This document shows positions 39,488 through 48,676 of a DNA stretch of 64,000 nucleotides, piece after piece; the first letter of the stretch is position 1; each line of letters opens with the position of its first letter. The position numbers and the translations under genes were made by a program. This DNA is from VRUE01 sp963699225 (GTDB lineage Bacteria > Actinomycetota > Thermoleophilia > Solirubrobacterales > 70-9), in contig OY969423.1 of NCBI GenBank assembly GCA_963699225.1, positions 1,612,001-1,676,000 of the forward strand, read 5' to 3'. The notes under the pieces are model-generated. The model did no database searches and was not told the DNA's origin. It saw only the letters and a list, made by a program, of their open reading frames with translations.

Positions 39488-41362
39488 TCATCGACGCCCG
39501 CCTTTCTTGGCGCTGTGGTGGCGCTTGCGGTGCTTCTTCGGCTTGTGCTTCTTGGGCGGAAAGCGCACCGGGGAGTTGCCTTCGGTCGGGACCAGGGTGC
39601 CCGGGGTCGGGTCTTCGGGCGGCGAGGGCAGCGGCTGGCAGGCGTCGCCTTCGCAGGGGATCGGTTTGGGCGGGACCGGGAAGCCGCCGCCTTCACGGGC
39701 GTCGTAGAGGTCGACCGCGCCGGGGTCGCTTTCGACCAGCGAGCCGTCGGTGAGGAAGAAGGCGTCGCGGCCGCTCTCAGAAGCGTCGACGAAGGAGGCG
39801 CCGTCTTCGCTTCGCCCGCTGGAGATCAGCTGCAGGCAGCCGCCGGCCTGGGCGCAGCTGCCGGTCCCCTGCGCCTCCCACTCATAGACGTCGTCGTCGT
39901 TGTTGGTGTCCTGGGTGACCAGAGCATCGCGGGAGTCGAAGAAGAGGCGACGCCCGCCGTCGGTGAGGACGCGGGGCTTGTAGGCCTGGGTGGCGTCGGG
40001 GCCGGCGCCGTTGGCGATCGCGCCGGGGATGGTGGAGGGGCCTTCGGGCCGCGTGCCGTCACGCCGGCAGGAGGCGCAGCTCAGCGCTCCCGCTCCCCCG
40101 TTGGCCGTGGCGTCGTAGAGGAAGACCTCGCTGTCGGGTTCGCCCGTGTTGCGGTCGGTGTTGTCGTAGCCGGTCAGCGGGGCCTTGGAGAGGAAGGCGA
40201 GGCGGGTGCCGTCGGGGCTGACCCGCGCGGTGCCGGTGGCCGGCGGGTAGTTGCCGGCGTCGGCACCGGCGGCTATTTCTTCCCCGATGGAGTCGGTATA
40301 GAGGCGGAGTGACCCGCCGAGTCCGATGTAGTAGATGGTTAGGCCGTCGTCCGAAGAGCCGACGAGTGCCGCGGCTGGTCTCAGAATGTGTGATTGGACC
40401 CGCCCCGATTCAAATCTAAAGAGGCAGTTGGGCAGGCCCGGGAGGCCGAGTCCTTCCGGGCATTCTTCGATGTAGAGGGCAAGATCGCCGTCACGTACCG
40501 CCATTTCAAAGCGCGCATTCGGATTGGGGCTGACGCCATAGGTCGTACTTCCTTCGCGCAGGTAGAGGAGACCTTCGTCGTAGAAATAGACGCGCGAGCC
40601 GTCGCTGGAGACGGCGCCCGCCCCTTGGGCCGCGAGACTGGCACCGGGCGTGCCGTGACTGTCTTCGGGAAGGATGTTGATCAGGCGCAACCCTTTTCCG
40701 TCCCACTCATAGAGGTTGCGCAGCGTCGGATTGCAGCCGCCTTCCTCGACCGCTTCGGTCGCGTCGGGCGTCAGCGCCCGGCAGGTGGAGAGGATGACGT
40801 GGCGCAGGTCGGGCGAGGCGCCGACGAAGCGCAGGTCGGGCGCTTCGGGCGAGAGCGCAAGCGCCCCGCCGGCACTCTGGCGCAGCGAGTAGCCCCGCGG
40901 GCAGTCCGCTTGTTCGGCGCAGGCCTGGCCGTTGAGGAGCACCGCCCGGGCGAGATCGCCGGAGAACAGCCGGTAGGGCACTCCGGCGGGTTCTTCCCCG
41001 TAGGCCCCAGAGACGGTCGGCAGCGTGATGTCGTCGGTGACCCAGCCGCTGCCGGTGCGCCGCGCGAGGTACTGGCTCGCCACCGGCGCCCCCAGCGCTT
41101 CAGCGCCGAACGAGGAGGCGGAGCTGAAGGTCGCCGATTCCCCGTCGGCGGCCGCCTGCAGCACGTCGCCGCCGGCGTTGGCGCCGACCCCCTGCACCTC
41201 CCCCCCGTTCTTCTCGACCGGCGAGACCATCTCCCAACCGCGGGAGTCCAGCAGCGTCAGCGGTTCGGCCTGGGCGACCGCGGCAAGCCATGCCACCGAG
41301 ATGCCAACCGTGAGCAGGAAGGCGCCTCTGATCCCAACCACCGGCCATCCCCCCGCACACAA
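39488..41362 (-). CDS. Secreted TolB-like propeller protein (C), Lys/His-rich tail
   Basis: This is a ~624-residue protein with a signal-type hydrophobic segment (about residues 12-30). The body is a TolB/WD40-like propeller and equals the C-terminal half of the A proteins: D-S-R-G-W-E-M-V-S-P-V-E-K-N against D-D-R-A-W-E-L-V-S-P-G-Q-K-N, and Y-D-A-R-E-G-G-G-F-P near the end in both. The C-terminus is a Lys/His/Arg-rich tail (PPKKHKPKKHRKRHH). A TTG start at 41360-41362 with GGAGGGG seven bases upstream is preferred; a GTG at 41339-41341 is possible. A perfect promoter with an overlapping TetR-type operator precedes it. Confidence 0.82.
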   Translation of the reverse strand: MCAGGWPVVGIRGAFLLTVGISVAWLAAVAQAEPLTLLDSRGWEMVSPVEKNGGEVQGVGANAGGDVLQAAADGESATFSSASSFGAEALGAPVASQYLARRTGSGWVTDDITLPTVSGAYGEEPAGVPYRLFSGDLARAVLLNGQACAEQADCPRGYSLRQSAGGALALSPEAPDLRFVGASPDLRHVILSTCRALTPDATEAVEEGGCNPTLRNLYEWDGKGLRLINILPEDSHGTPGASLAAQGAGAVSSDGSRVYFYDEGLLYLREGSTTYGVSPNPNARFEMAVRDGDLALYIEECPEGLGLPGLPNCLFRFESGRVQSHILRPAAALVGSSDDGLTIYYIGLGGSLRLYTDSIGEEIAAGADAGNYPPATGTARVSPDGTRLAFLSKAPLTGYDNTDRNTGEPDSEVFLYDATANGGAGALSCASCRRDGTRPEGPSTIPGAIANGAGPDATQAYKPRVLTDGGRRLFFDSRDALVTQDTNNDDDVYEWEAQGTGSCAQAGGCLQLISSGRSEDGASFVDASESGRDAFFLTDGSLVESDPGAVDLYDAREGGGFPVPPKPIPCEGDACQPLPSPPEDPTPGTLVPTEGNSPVRFPPKKHKPKKHRKRHHSAKKGGRR

Positions 41363-41402
41363 CGCAGCGCCCCTCCCTGATTAGGTCTTACACCTCACGC
41401 TA

Positions 41403-41430
41403 ATTATAAACGAGGTTGTCTAGTTTTCAA
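41403..41430 (-). promoter_or_regulatory. Promoter with overlapping TetR-type operator, site 3
   Basis: On the minus strand TTGAAA (41425-41430), 16 bases, TATAAT (41403-41408) is a strong sigma-70-type promoter for the gene starting at 41362. Operator TAGAC-AACCTC-GTTTA (41407-41422) sits between the boxes. This makes TetR C (31847-32524) or TetR B the likely repressor. Confidence 0.6.
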
Positions 41431-41458
41431 ATGAACGAAAGCTCCGACAAACCTTTCT

Positions 41459-44400
41459 TCATTCGTAGCGCCCTACCAGCGCCGTCCGGCCTTCGCTGAG
41501 AGCAGATTGCGGCTGGGTCAGTCCCACCGCCGTGCAGGCGATGGAGGAGCTGCAGGAGACGCCGCTGAGAGCGTTGACTTTCTGCGCCGAGTTGGGCGAG
41601 GTCTGAATCACCCATTTCGCTCCGTCCCAGTACTCGGCCAGGGTCTTTTCTTCACCGGTTGCCGGTTCGGTTACGTACTGCCCGACGGCGGTGCAGGTCG
41701 AAGACGCGCAGGAGACGGAGTTCAGCCTGACGTCGCTTTTGGCTTCGCTTGGGCTGGGGGTGGTGAGAAGCGACCATTCGCTGCCGTTCCAGCGCTCGGT
41801 CAGGGGCTTTGTGAACTGGCCTTTGCCGGTTTCCTTGAAAGTGCCGGCGGCGACGCAACTGCTCGACGTCGGGCAGGAGACGTCTTCGAGGGTGTTTTCG
41901 AGGGTGCCGGGACTGAGCGGCGTCAGCGCCGTCCAAGCGGTCCCGTCCCAGCGCTCGGCGAAGGTGGCGCTGCCGGCTTTGCCGACCGTCGTGCAGGAGC
42001 TTGCCGAGGGACAGGAGACGCTCAACATCGCATTGGGGTCCCCTCCCGGTCCGCTGGGGGCCGACTGCACACTCCAAGTTGTGCCGTTCCAGCGCTCGAC
42101 CAGGGGCTTGTAGGTTTTTTCACTTTCCAGGTAGTAGTAGCCGACCGCGGTGCAGGCGCTGGTCGAGGGGCAGGAGATGGCCCGCAAAATGGCTTTGGAG
42201 CCGCCGGCCGGGGTGGGAGGAGTTTCGAGGTTCCAACTCCATTCACCCGCCGTTTCTTTGAAGAGCCAGGTTCTGGCGCCGCCGCCTTCCAGGACACCAG
42301 GCGAGCCGGCAAGCATGCACCAGGTCGTTGTCGGGCAGGAGACGTCGGCGGGGTAGCCGATGCCTCCTGTGCTTTTGAGGTTTGCCTGCAGGGTCCAGGT
42401 GCTGCCGTTCCAGCGCTCGACCGGCGCCTTGCCCCGCAGCGCGTCGTTCCCGATCGCCAGACACATCGAAGCCGAGGCGCAGGAGACCTCTTCGAGGCGC
42501 GATTCAGAGGTCGCCAGATTCGGCGTCGTCTGGGTTTTCCATTCGCTGCCGTTCCATCTCTCGGCGAGGGAGTTTTGGCCTTCGGTGGTGGTCAATTCGG
42601 GCTGGCCGTTGCCGACCGCGGTGCAGGCACCGGCCGCGGTGCAGGAGACCTGGCTGAGAGCGTTGGTGCCGGCGTTGGGGTTGGTCGTGCTCTGAACGGT
42701 CCATTTCGTCCCGTCCCAGGACTCCGCCAGAGTTCTCTGTTTGGTGATTTCGGGGTAGAAGTAGCCCACCGCGGTGCAGGCGCTCGAGGAGGCGCAGGAG
42801 ATACCCGTCAAGGTCACGAAACCGGTGGCTTCCGTGGGGCTGGGCATGCTCTGCACCGACCAGGCGCTGCCGTTCCATCTCTCGGCCAGCGGTTTTTCGG
42901 CCTGGCCTTTTACTTCCTGGTAGCCGCCGATCGCGGTGCAGGCACTCGAGGAGGTGCAAGAGACGTCTTTGAGCTTGTTGGCATAGGCGCCCGGGTTCTG
43001 GGCGCTGAGCACTGACCAGCTGGTCCCATTCCAGCTCTCGGCGAAGGAAGCCGAGGTTGAGCCTTTCAGGTAGTTACCGGCGATCAGGCAGGAGGTGGCC
43101 GAGGGACAGGAGACGCCGACCTCGGCAAAGGAGCTGGTTTCGCTTGGGTTGGGCGCCGTCTGGAGCGACCACGAGGTCCCGTTCCAGCGCTCGATCAGCA
43201 GCTTGTTGGCTTTTTCGCTTTCGGAGTAGTAGGTGCCCACCGCGGTGCAGGCGGTTGTCGAGGAGCAGGAGATGCTCCGCAAGATGGGGCTTGAGCCGCC
43301 GCTTGGAATGGGGGGCGTTTCGGCGGACTGGCTCCAGGTGCCCGCTTTTTCTTCGAACTTCCAGGTCTTCGGTCCTTCGCCTTCGATCGAGCCGACGACG
43401 AGGCAGAGGGTGCTCGAAGGGCAGGCGACGTCGGCTGGGTATCCGAGTTTGAGCTTGGACTGCACGCTCCATTCGGTGCCGTTCCAGCGCTCGACCAGGC
43501 CCTTGTTCCGCAGCTGATCGCGACCGACCGCGAAGCACATCGAGGCCGAGGCGCAGGAGACGCCGTCGAGGTGGTATTCGGCCCCGGTCAGGTCTGGGGG
43601 GGATTGAGATTTCCATTCGCATTTGCCTTCGGCGCCTTTGCAGGAGGCGAGCGTGGTGAAGGTTTCGTCTTCACTGTAGACCGTTCCGTAACTGTTATGG
43701 GCAACTACGCGGTAGTGAAAGGCTTTATTCGCTTCCAAACCCATGACAGGCAGATTGATTTCGATAGCCTTAGCTCCCGAGCCAATTTCTTTAGCTGGCA
43801 CAGGAGCGCTAGTACCGTAGGCCGTGGTCGAACCGTATTCAAACTGATAGGTAGTGGCGTCACCGTTAGGATTTACGCTTGCGTTCAGCATAGCTCCAGA
43901 GGAACTGACCGCGCTGGCGGCCTTGGCGTACGCCCGAGGCGTGGCAGAGTGCGTCTCTATCACCGCAAGGACATTGCTAGAGGGGCCAATTTCTTGATAT
44001 AGGCCTCCTACAGCAGTGCAGCCTCCAGCCGATTCGCAAGAGACACCTTCGAGCGTGGCGGGTCGAGCAGGTGTTTCGAGCAGACCCCCCCACGGTTCTG
44101 GTGTGCTTTGGATTGTCCATTCGTTGCCGTCCCAGTGCTCAGCCAACGCCACTGCGTTTCCTTCGCTCTGATAGGCACCAACCGCAGTACACGCACTTTG
44201 GTTGCCGCAGAAGATTGTTTTCAGCGTCGGCGATTCACCAACTGACGATGCAGTCTGACGAAGCCAAGTGCTGCCGTTCCACCGCTCTGTAGTGAGCCCG
44301 TCACCAATCGCCATGCACCATGATGCCGATGAGCAGCTAACCGATGTCAGCGACTTGCCGGGTTCCGGTAGTGACTGTATCGTCCAGGCACTACCGTTCC

Positions 44401-47359
44401 AGTGCTCGACCAACGAAATCTTTTCTTTGCCCGATTCCTTGCTCTCGCCCACCGACCAACAATCGCTTGGACCCGCGCAAGAGACATCGTGCAGACTCGC
44501 TTCGACCGCGCCGCTCGGGTTAAGGGGCGTTCTAAGTTCCCATTTACTACCGTTCCATTGCTCAGCTAGAGTCAACGTCGTCCCGGATCCGTTTACGTAG
44601 TGACCAACCGCTATACAGCTAGTGTCAGAGCTACAAGAAATGCCTTCCAAGCGACTACTCGAGGCGCCACTCGGATTTGGGGTAGCTCGAGATAGCCATT
44701 CCGTCCCATTCCAGCCGTAGGCCAGCGTAAGCATGGTGTGCGTAGAGCTAGCGAGGTTGTAGCCAACCGCCATGCAACTACTAGCAGAGCCGCATGAAAT
44801 GTCTTCCAGGCCGCTTTCCAGGGATTTTTCCGGCTTGACAACTGGACGGTTTTTCCAAGAGCCCGAAGTGGTTCGCTGGTCTATCAAGGGAGCGGTGATT
44901 CCGACGCCCGCCGTCGTCGAATAGTAGCCGGCTGCAAAGCAGGCGCTGGAAGTAACACAGGAGGTCGCGGTAAGCAACGCCGGTTCAAAGCCTTCGAAAT
45001 CTTCGGGGTACAATTCCGATTGACTTTGGACTTCGTACTGATCCCATTCGCGAGTCGTAAATGTTCGATCTTCAGTTGAAACGTTGCCCCTGGGACTTTC
45101 CGCCACAAGCCGATAGTGGTAAACGGTATTTGGCTTGAGGGAATCAAGCCGACCAAGGATGCGAATCTTTCCGATATCAATCGATGCAGGTGTACTTACT
45201 TCAGTGGTTTTACCGTAAGCAGGTGACGATCCATACTCCAAATGCCAGCTGGTGCCTTCTCCGCCGCGAGCAAGCCACCCACCAAAGCTCGCACTCAGTG
45301 ACTGGACTCGTTCAGTTCCCACCTTCACAATTACGGGGGGTCCCGGCAACGTGGTAAAAACGCGATTAGCACCGTATACGGTGACCCCAAGGTCATTTGT
45401 GGCCCTGAGCCGAAAGTGATATTCGCTGTTCGGGAGAAGACCAGGCAGAGTCTGGCTAACTTCACCGGCTTTAGTCCCGAGTTTTACGCCGGTGGTAGGA
45501 ATGGTGAATTCATAGCCTTGGGCTTCTTTTTCATTTTCAGTTCTCGCTTCTCCATATTCGAACTGATAGGAGGTGGCGCTCCCATGGGGATCTACGTAGC
45601 CATTGAGCGTCACCGTGTTTGAATTTATGTTGGAGGCATTATTAGTGGTCACTATCGGTTGATTTACCGCAGGTGTAGTAAAGGAACGATCCTTTGAGTA
45701 AGATGTGCCTGCGCTGTTGGACGCGACTAGACGATAGTGGTAGAGTTGGTTTGGTTTCAGACCACTAATAGTCTGAAATTGGCCGGTCATTTCCGATTTG
45801 GAGCCCGCGCTGGCCGGTACGGAGGGGGATATGGAGCCATACGCTGTGGCGGTTCCATATTCGAATTGATAAGTGGTTTGCACTCCATACGGGTTTACCC
45901 CACCGTTCAAGGTGGCTTCTTCAGGCTCGAGAGCCGATGCCGGTTGGCTAGAGGCGGCGGGACCTGGCAGGGACCCGCCCAAGGTCCCGTTCCCAGATGG
46001 ACCGTCATAGCCACCGTCAGCCTCACAGAGGTAACTAGCGTTGCAGGATCCGTTCGAGCCTTTGAGAACATCATAGAGTTCATGATGTTCTCCAGCTTCA
46101 TAGAAGGACTTTGCTCCGCCTTCCCTGAAGGCTTTGCTCTTCATCGCGACGATTCCCGCGACGAGCGGCGCAGATACGCTGGTCCCCCCGGCCTGTTGCC
46201 ATTGGGGTCCCGAAGCTCGTTCTGAGTCAAAGCTAAGTACACCACCTGCAACAGCCGCAACGTCAGCGAGCGTCCGGTGGGGGCAGTCCGTGTCTTTTTG
46301 CCAAATCGGCTTGGGCTGATACACACTGCATCCGCTGCCCCCGATCGATATGGCTTCCTCAGTCCAGCCGCGCGGGCTTTTGCTGTCTTCATAGAGGCTA
46401 GTGCCACCAACAGCGACTACTTCGGGTGACGACGCGGGATAGCTGGGGCTATAGCCTGAATCGCCGGAAGCGAAAACCACCGGGATTCCCGGGTGATGGA
46501 AATATTTGTTAGTTTCGAGATTGCTAGAAGACTCGGAGTCGCCCCAGCTAGAGCTGATTACGGTCGGACCCATTTCTGAAGCCTTTTGCACTGCCTGGTA
46601 AAGACTCGTCTTAGAAGCGTCATTGGCCTCAACGAGCAAGATGTGACATTTCGGGCAGGCTGCCGAAACCATGTCTAGATCGAGCGCGGCCTCTTCGCTC
46701 CAGCTGGCGTTGGCCGGAGGGTAGTTGCTGGCATTGCCGCTTTGATTGACCTTTTTAAAGCAACCGTTTTCAGTAGTGCAGGCTGATAGGCCGAATGAGC
46801 TGCGATACGTGCCGAGATCTTGCTCGGCTTTTGGGTAGTTGTAGGCGATGACAATTGCGACTGTTTGCCCACTTCCACCTTCGGGCGAGAGGCTGTATGC
46901 GTGCTCTAGTTCTTCAGGGCCAAATCCGCTAGTGCCGCCCATGGATATGTACGGCGCTTGCGCTTGGGCCTTTGGAGGCATTGCGATCGCTTGGGCCTTT
47001 GGAGGCATTGCGATCGAAAAGCATGTCGCCCGCGTCGCCGTGGCCGGCGGGCACGTGTAATAGGGCTGATCCTCAGGAGGGTGTTTCGAATATGGCGCTA
47101 CCGGCTGGCCAAAGAGCTTGACTTGGGCGGATGTGTTGGCGGCTGATGAGTTCCGGTTAGGTGCCTTCCTGTTTGCGCCTCTGCGGCGAGGAAGGGTCTG
47201 GCTGCGGTGGTGCCGCCGATGGGAATGCTTGCGATGGGCGGCCGCGTGGTGTGCCGGGCTGGCTGCCAAGGCCACTCCACACCAAGACATACACAGGACG
47301 GCTACGAGCAAAGCGACAGAAATTTTCCCGACCGTGAAGCGTGTCTTTATCAGACTCAT
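41459..47359 (-). CDS. Secreted S53 (sedolisin) peptidase with FN3-like and ~21 Cys-pair repeats
   Basis: This is a 1966-residue protein. The signal peptide ends near residue 32, followed by a His/Arg-rich stretch. A sedolisin-type catalytic domain occupies about residues 130-455: S-E-E-A-A-L-D (Glu223, Asp227), A-S-G-D-S-G (oxyanion Asp300) and G-G-T-S-V-S-A-P (Ser394), ending in G-Y-D-G-P-S-G-N-G-T. The usual ~150-residue pro-domain is absent. Three to four FN3-like domains with Y-Q-F-E-Y-G-T-A-T-A-Y-G follow. Two blocks with ~21 repeats of about 50 residues then hold C-x6-8-C-x-A-V-G and (E)-R-W-N-G-x-x-W, separated by one more FN3-like domain. The repeats form a rod or a propeller-like array. 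Codons in the 5' part (43.7-47.2 kb) are clearly less G+C-rich. Confidence 0.88.
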   Translation of the reverse strand: MSLIKTRFTVGKISVALLVAVLCMSWCGVALAASPAHHAAAHRKHSHRRHHRSQTLPRRRGANRKAPNRNSSAANTSAQVKLFGQPVAPYSKHPPEDQPYYTCPPATATRATCFSIAMPPKAQAIAMPPKAQAQAPYISMGGTSGFGPEELEHAYSLSPEGGSGQTVAIVIAYNYPKAEQDLGTYRSSFGLSACTTENGCFKKVNQSGNASNYPPANASWSEEAALDLDMVSAACPKCHILLVEANDASKTSLYQAVQKASEMGPTVISSSWGDSESSSNLETNKYFHHPGIPVVFASGDSGYSPSYPASSPEVVAVGGTSLYEDSKSPRGWTEEAISIGGSGCSVYQPKPIWQKDTDCPHRTLADVAAVAGGVLSFDSERASGPQWQQAGGTSVSAPLVAGIVAMKSKAFREGGAKSFYEAGEHHELYDVLKGSNGSCNASYLCEADGGYDGPSGNGTLGGSLPGPAASSQPASALEPEEATLNGGVNPYGVQTTYQFEYGTATAYGSISPSVPASAGSKSEMTGQFQTISGLKPNQLYHYRLVASNSAGTSYSKDRSFTTPAVNQPIVTTNNASNINSNTVTLNGYVDPHGSATSYQFEYGEARTENEKEAQGYEFTIPTTGVKLGTKAGEVSQTLPGLLPNSEYHFRLRATNDLGVTVYGANRVFTTLPGPPVIVKVGTERVQSLSASFGGWLARGGEGTSWHLEYGSSPAYGKTTEVSTPASIDIGKIRILGRLDSLKPNTVYHYRLVAESPRGNVSTEDRTFTTREWDQYEVQSQSELYPEDFEGFEPALLTATSCVTSSACFAAGYYSTTAGVGITAPLIDQRTTSGSWKNRPVVKPEKSLESGLEDISCGSASSCMAVGYNLASSTHTMLTLAYGWNGTEWLSRATPNPSGASSSRLEGISCSSDTSCIAVGHYVNGSGTTLTLAEQWNGSKWELRTPLNPSGAVEASLHDVSCAGPSDCWSVGESKESGKEKISLVEHWNGSAWTIQSLPEPGKSLTSVSCSSASWCMAIGDGLTTERWNGSTWLRQTASSVGESPTLKTIFCGNQSACTAVGAYQSEGNAVALAEHWDGNEWTIQSTPEPWGGLLETPARPATLEGVSCESAGGCTAVGGLYQEIGPSSNVLAVIETHSATPRAYAKAASAVSSSGAMLNASVNPNGDATTYQFEYGSTTAYGTSAPVPAKEIGSGAKAIEINLPVMGLEANKAFHYRVVAHNSYGTVYSEDETFTTLASCKGAEGKCEWKSQSPPDLTGAEYHLDGVSCASASMCFAVGRDQLRNKGLVERWNGTEWSVQSKLKLGYPADVACPSSTLCLVVGSIEGEGPKTWKFEEKAGTWSQSAETPPIPSGGSSPILRSISCSSTTACTAVGTYYSESEKANKLLIERWNGTSWSLQTAPNPSETSSFAEVGVSCPSATSCLIAGNYLKGSTSASFAESWNGTSWSVLSAQNPGAYANKLKDVSCTSSSACTAIGGYQEVKGQAEKPLAERWNGSAWSVQSMPSPTEATGFVTLTGISCASSSACTAVGYFYPEITKQRTLAESWDGTKWTVQSTTNPNAGTNALSQVSCTAAGACTAVGNGQPELTTTEGQNSLAERWNGSEWKTQTTPNLATSESRLEEVSCASASMCLAIGNDALRGKAPVERWNGSTWTLQANLKSTGGIGYPADVSCPTTTWCMLAGSPGVLEGGGARTWLFKETAGEWSWNLETPPTPAGGSKAILRAISCPSTSACTAVGYYYLESEKTYKPLVERWNGTTWSVQSAPSGPGGDPNAMLSVSCPSASSCTTVGKAGSATFAERWDGTAWTALTPLSPGTLENTLEDVSCPTSSSCVAAGTFKETGKGQFTKPLTERWNGSEWSLLTTPSPSEAKSDVRLNSVSCASSTCTAVGQYVTEPATGEEKTLAEYWDGAKWVIQTSPNSAQKVNALSGVSCSSSIACTAVGLTQPQSALSEGRTALVGRYE
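46962..47015 (-). repeat. 27-bp tandem duplication in S53 gene
   Basis: Two exact 27-base copies (46962-46988, 46989-47015) encode a nine-residue unit I-A-M-P-P-K-A-Q-A repeated in the N-terminal linker of the protease. It is a local slippage-type duplication that keeps the frame. Confidence 0.95.
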
Positions 47360-47445
47360 ACGCCTAGCCTTCCCATGAGAACTTCCCCCCTGTTGATTTC
47401 CTGAACCACGCCCGGTAAGCGTCGCTGATGTGCAGCGTCCCCTGC

Positions 47446-48669
47446 TTAGGCAATACGCTCAGGGGGAGACGCACTTGTTGGGCGTTGTGTCACATGACTT
47501 GCACCGGAGGAATCGAGTTCCTTTAACCGCAACGCAGCTTCGAGCTCAACCGCCCGTGCCGCCAGTGGACTGCCAATTGCCGTCTCGATCACACGGATGC
47601 GATTGGTGATGGTGTTGCGGTTGACCCCCAGCGCTGCTGCCGCCGAAGTTACGTTGCGGCCCGAGGCGAAGTACGCTCGCAACGTTTCCTCCGCCGTCTC
47701 TCCCCTATCTCGTTCCTTCGCCAGAGGATCGAGATAGAGTTGGCACAGCGAGGCAACAAGCAGGTCATCCTGCACGATCGAAGCAAGGAGCGCTACGTCC
47801 GCATAGCGGACAAAGGACTCGGGGCCACGTACGGCTATCGGCATCGCGGCGGCGGCTTGGCGGTGGCTGAGTCGCCAGCCACCTATGCCCTTCCCCGGCT
47901 CCCCCACGGCTAGAGCGAGGGGAGGGAAAGGGTTCGAGGAGATGGCCCGGTCAAGCTCTTCACGATTGAGTGGGCGGCGACCGCCGAGCCAGGCCCACAC
48001 AACACCCTCGCCACGACGAATCAACAGCAGGCGACGGTCAAGGCCCGTGGCGAGCGCACGGATCGCTTCGGCCGCGCTTGGCCCCTTGGCGACCAGGCCG
48101 AGGTGGGAGGTCTCCATCTCGTAGACGAGCTCAGTCGCATCCAGGCGCTCTCCGGCAAGCAGCCTTTGTACAAGCTCTGCCCGGCGCTCCTCGGCGGTGT
48201 TGTCGAAGCGACCCTCGCCTTCGCGCCCGTGCTCCTCGCTGACCGCGGCGAGGAGACGGTCGAAGCTAGTGGCTTGGGCGCATAAGAGGCGCTTCAGGGT
48301 GTCGCCCGGCCCGATGCCCTCCGCCTCGGCCTCCTCGATCAAGAAGTCCCCAAGCAGCGCATAGCCTGCGAGGTAACGACGCAGGACGGTGTCGAGGCCG
48401 ATTCCGTTGCGGGCGGCAAGCCTGGCCTGAACGAGCAACACCGGGGAGATCTGAGCCGGGTTTCGCTGCGAGCTTTGGATCCCGGCGATCCCGTAGTCGA
48501 TAGCCGCTCCCACCGCCGCTCGCAGACCCTCTACGTAGGTGGGATCGTTTGCGTCGCTCGGGTCGGCGACCGCATAGACCCGAGTGAGAATCGCCTGCTC
48601 GATCTCCCCCCGGCGCTCGAGAAGGCGCTTCTGCAGCCTTGCGGAGGCAACCGCAGGGCTCGACACCAC
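47446..48669 (-). CDS. PucR/CdaR-type transcriptional regulator
   Basis: This ~407-residue protein has a variable N-terminal domain, a GGDEF-like or CdaR middle domain (LIRRGEGVVWAWLGGRRPLN, ALAVGEPGKGIGGWRLSHRQ) and a C-terminal HTH: ETLRAYFASGRNVTSAAAAL, GVNRNTITNRIRVIE, the hallmark of PucR-type regulators. It starts at a GTG (48667-48669 or the next codon) with GGGGGAGG just upstream, 7 bases after the B2 stop codon. It is therefore the last gene of the A1-B1-A2-B2 operon and may regulate it. Confidence 0.85.
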   Translation of the reverse strand: MVSSPAVASARLQKRLLERRGEIEQAILTRVYAVADPSDANDPTYVEGLRAAVGAAIDYGIAGIQSSQRNPAQISPVLLVQARLAARNGIGLDTVLRRYLAGYALLGDFLIEEAEAEGIGPGDTLKRLLCAQATSFDRLLAAVSEEHGREGEGRFDNTAEERRAELVQRLLAGERLDATELVYEMETSHLGLVAKGPSAAEAIRALATGLDRRLLLIRRGEGVVWAWLGGRRPLNREELDRAISSNPFPPLALAVGEPGKGIGGWRLSHRQAAAAMPIAVRGPESFVRYADVALLASIVQDDLLVASLCQLYLDPLAKERDRGETAEETLRAYFASGRNVTSAAAALGVNRNTITNRIRVIETAIGSPLAARAVELEAALRLKELDSSGASHVTQRPTSASPPERIA

Positions 48670-48676
48670 CCTCCCC

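Noticed and set aside
41459..43600. CRISPR-like repeat array
   Set aside because: The periodic pattern is protein-coding (~50-residue repeats with Cys pairs), with no identical short direct repeats and spacers and no cas genes.
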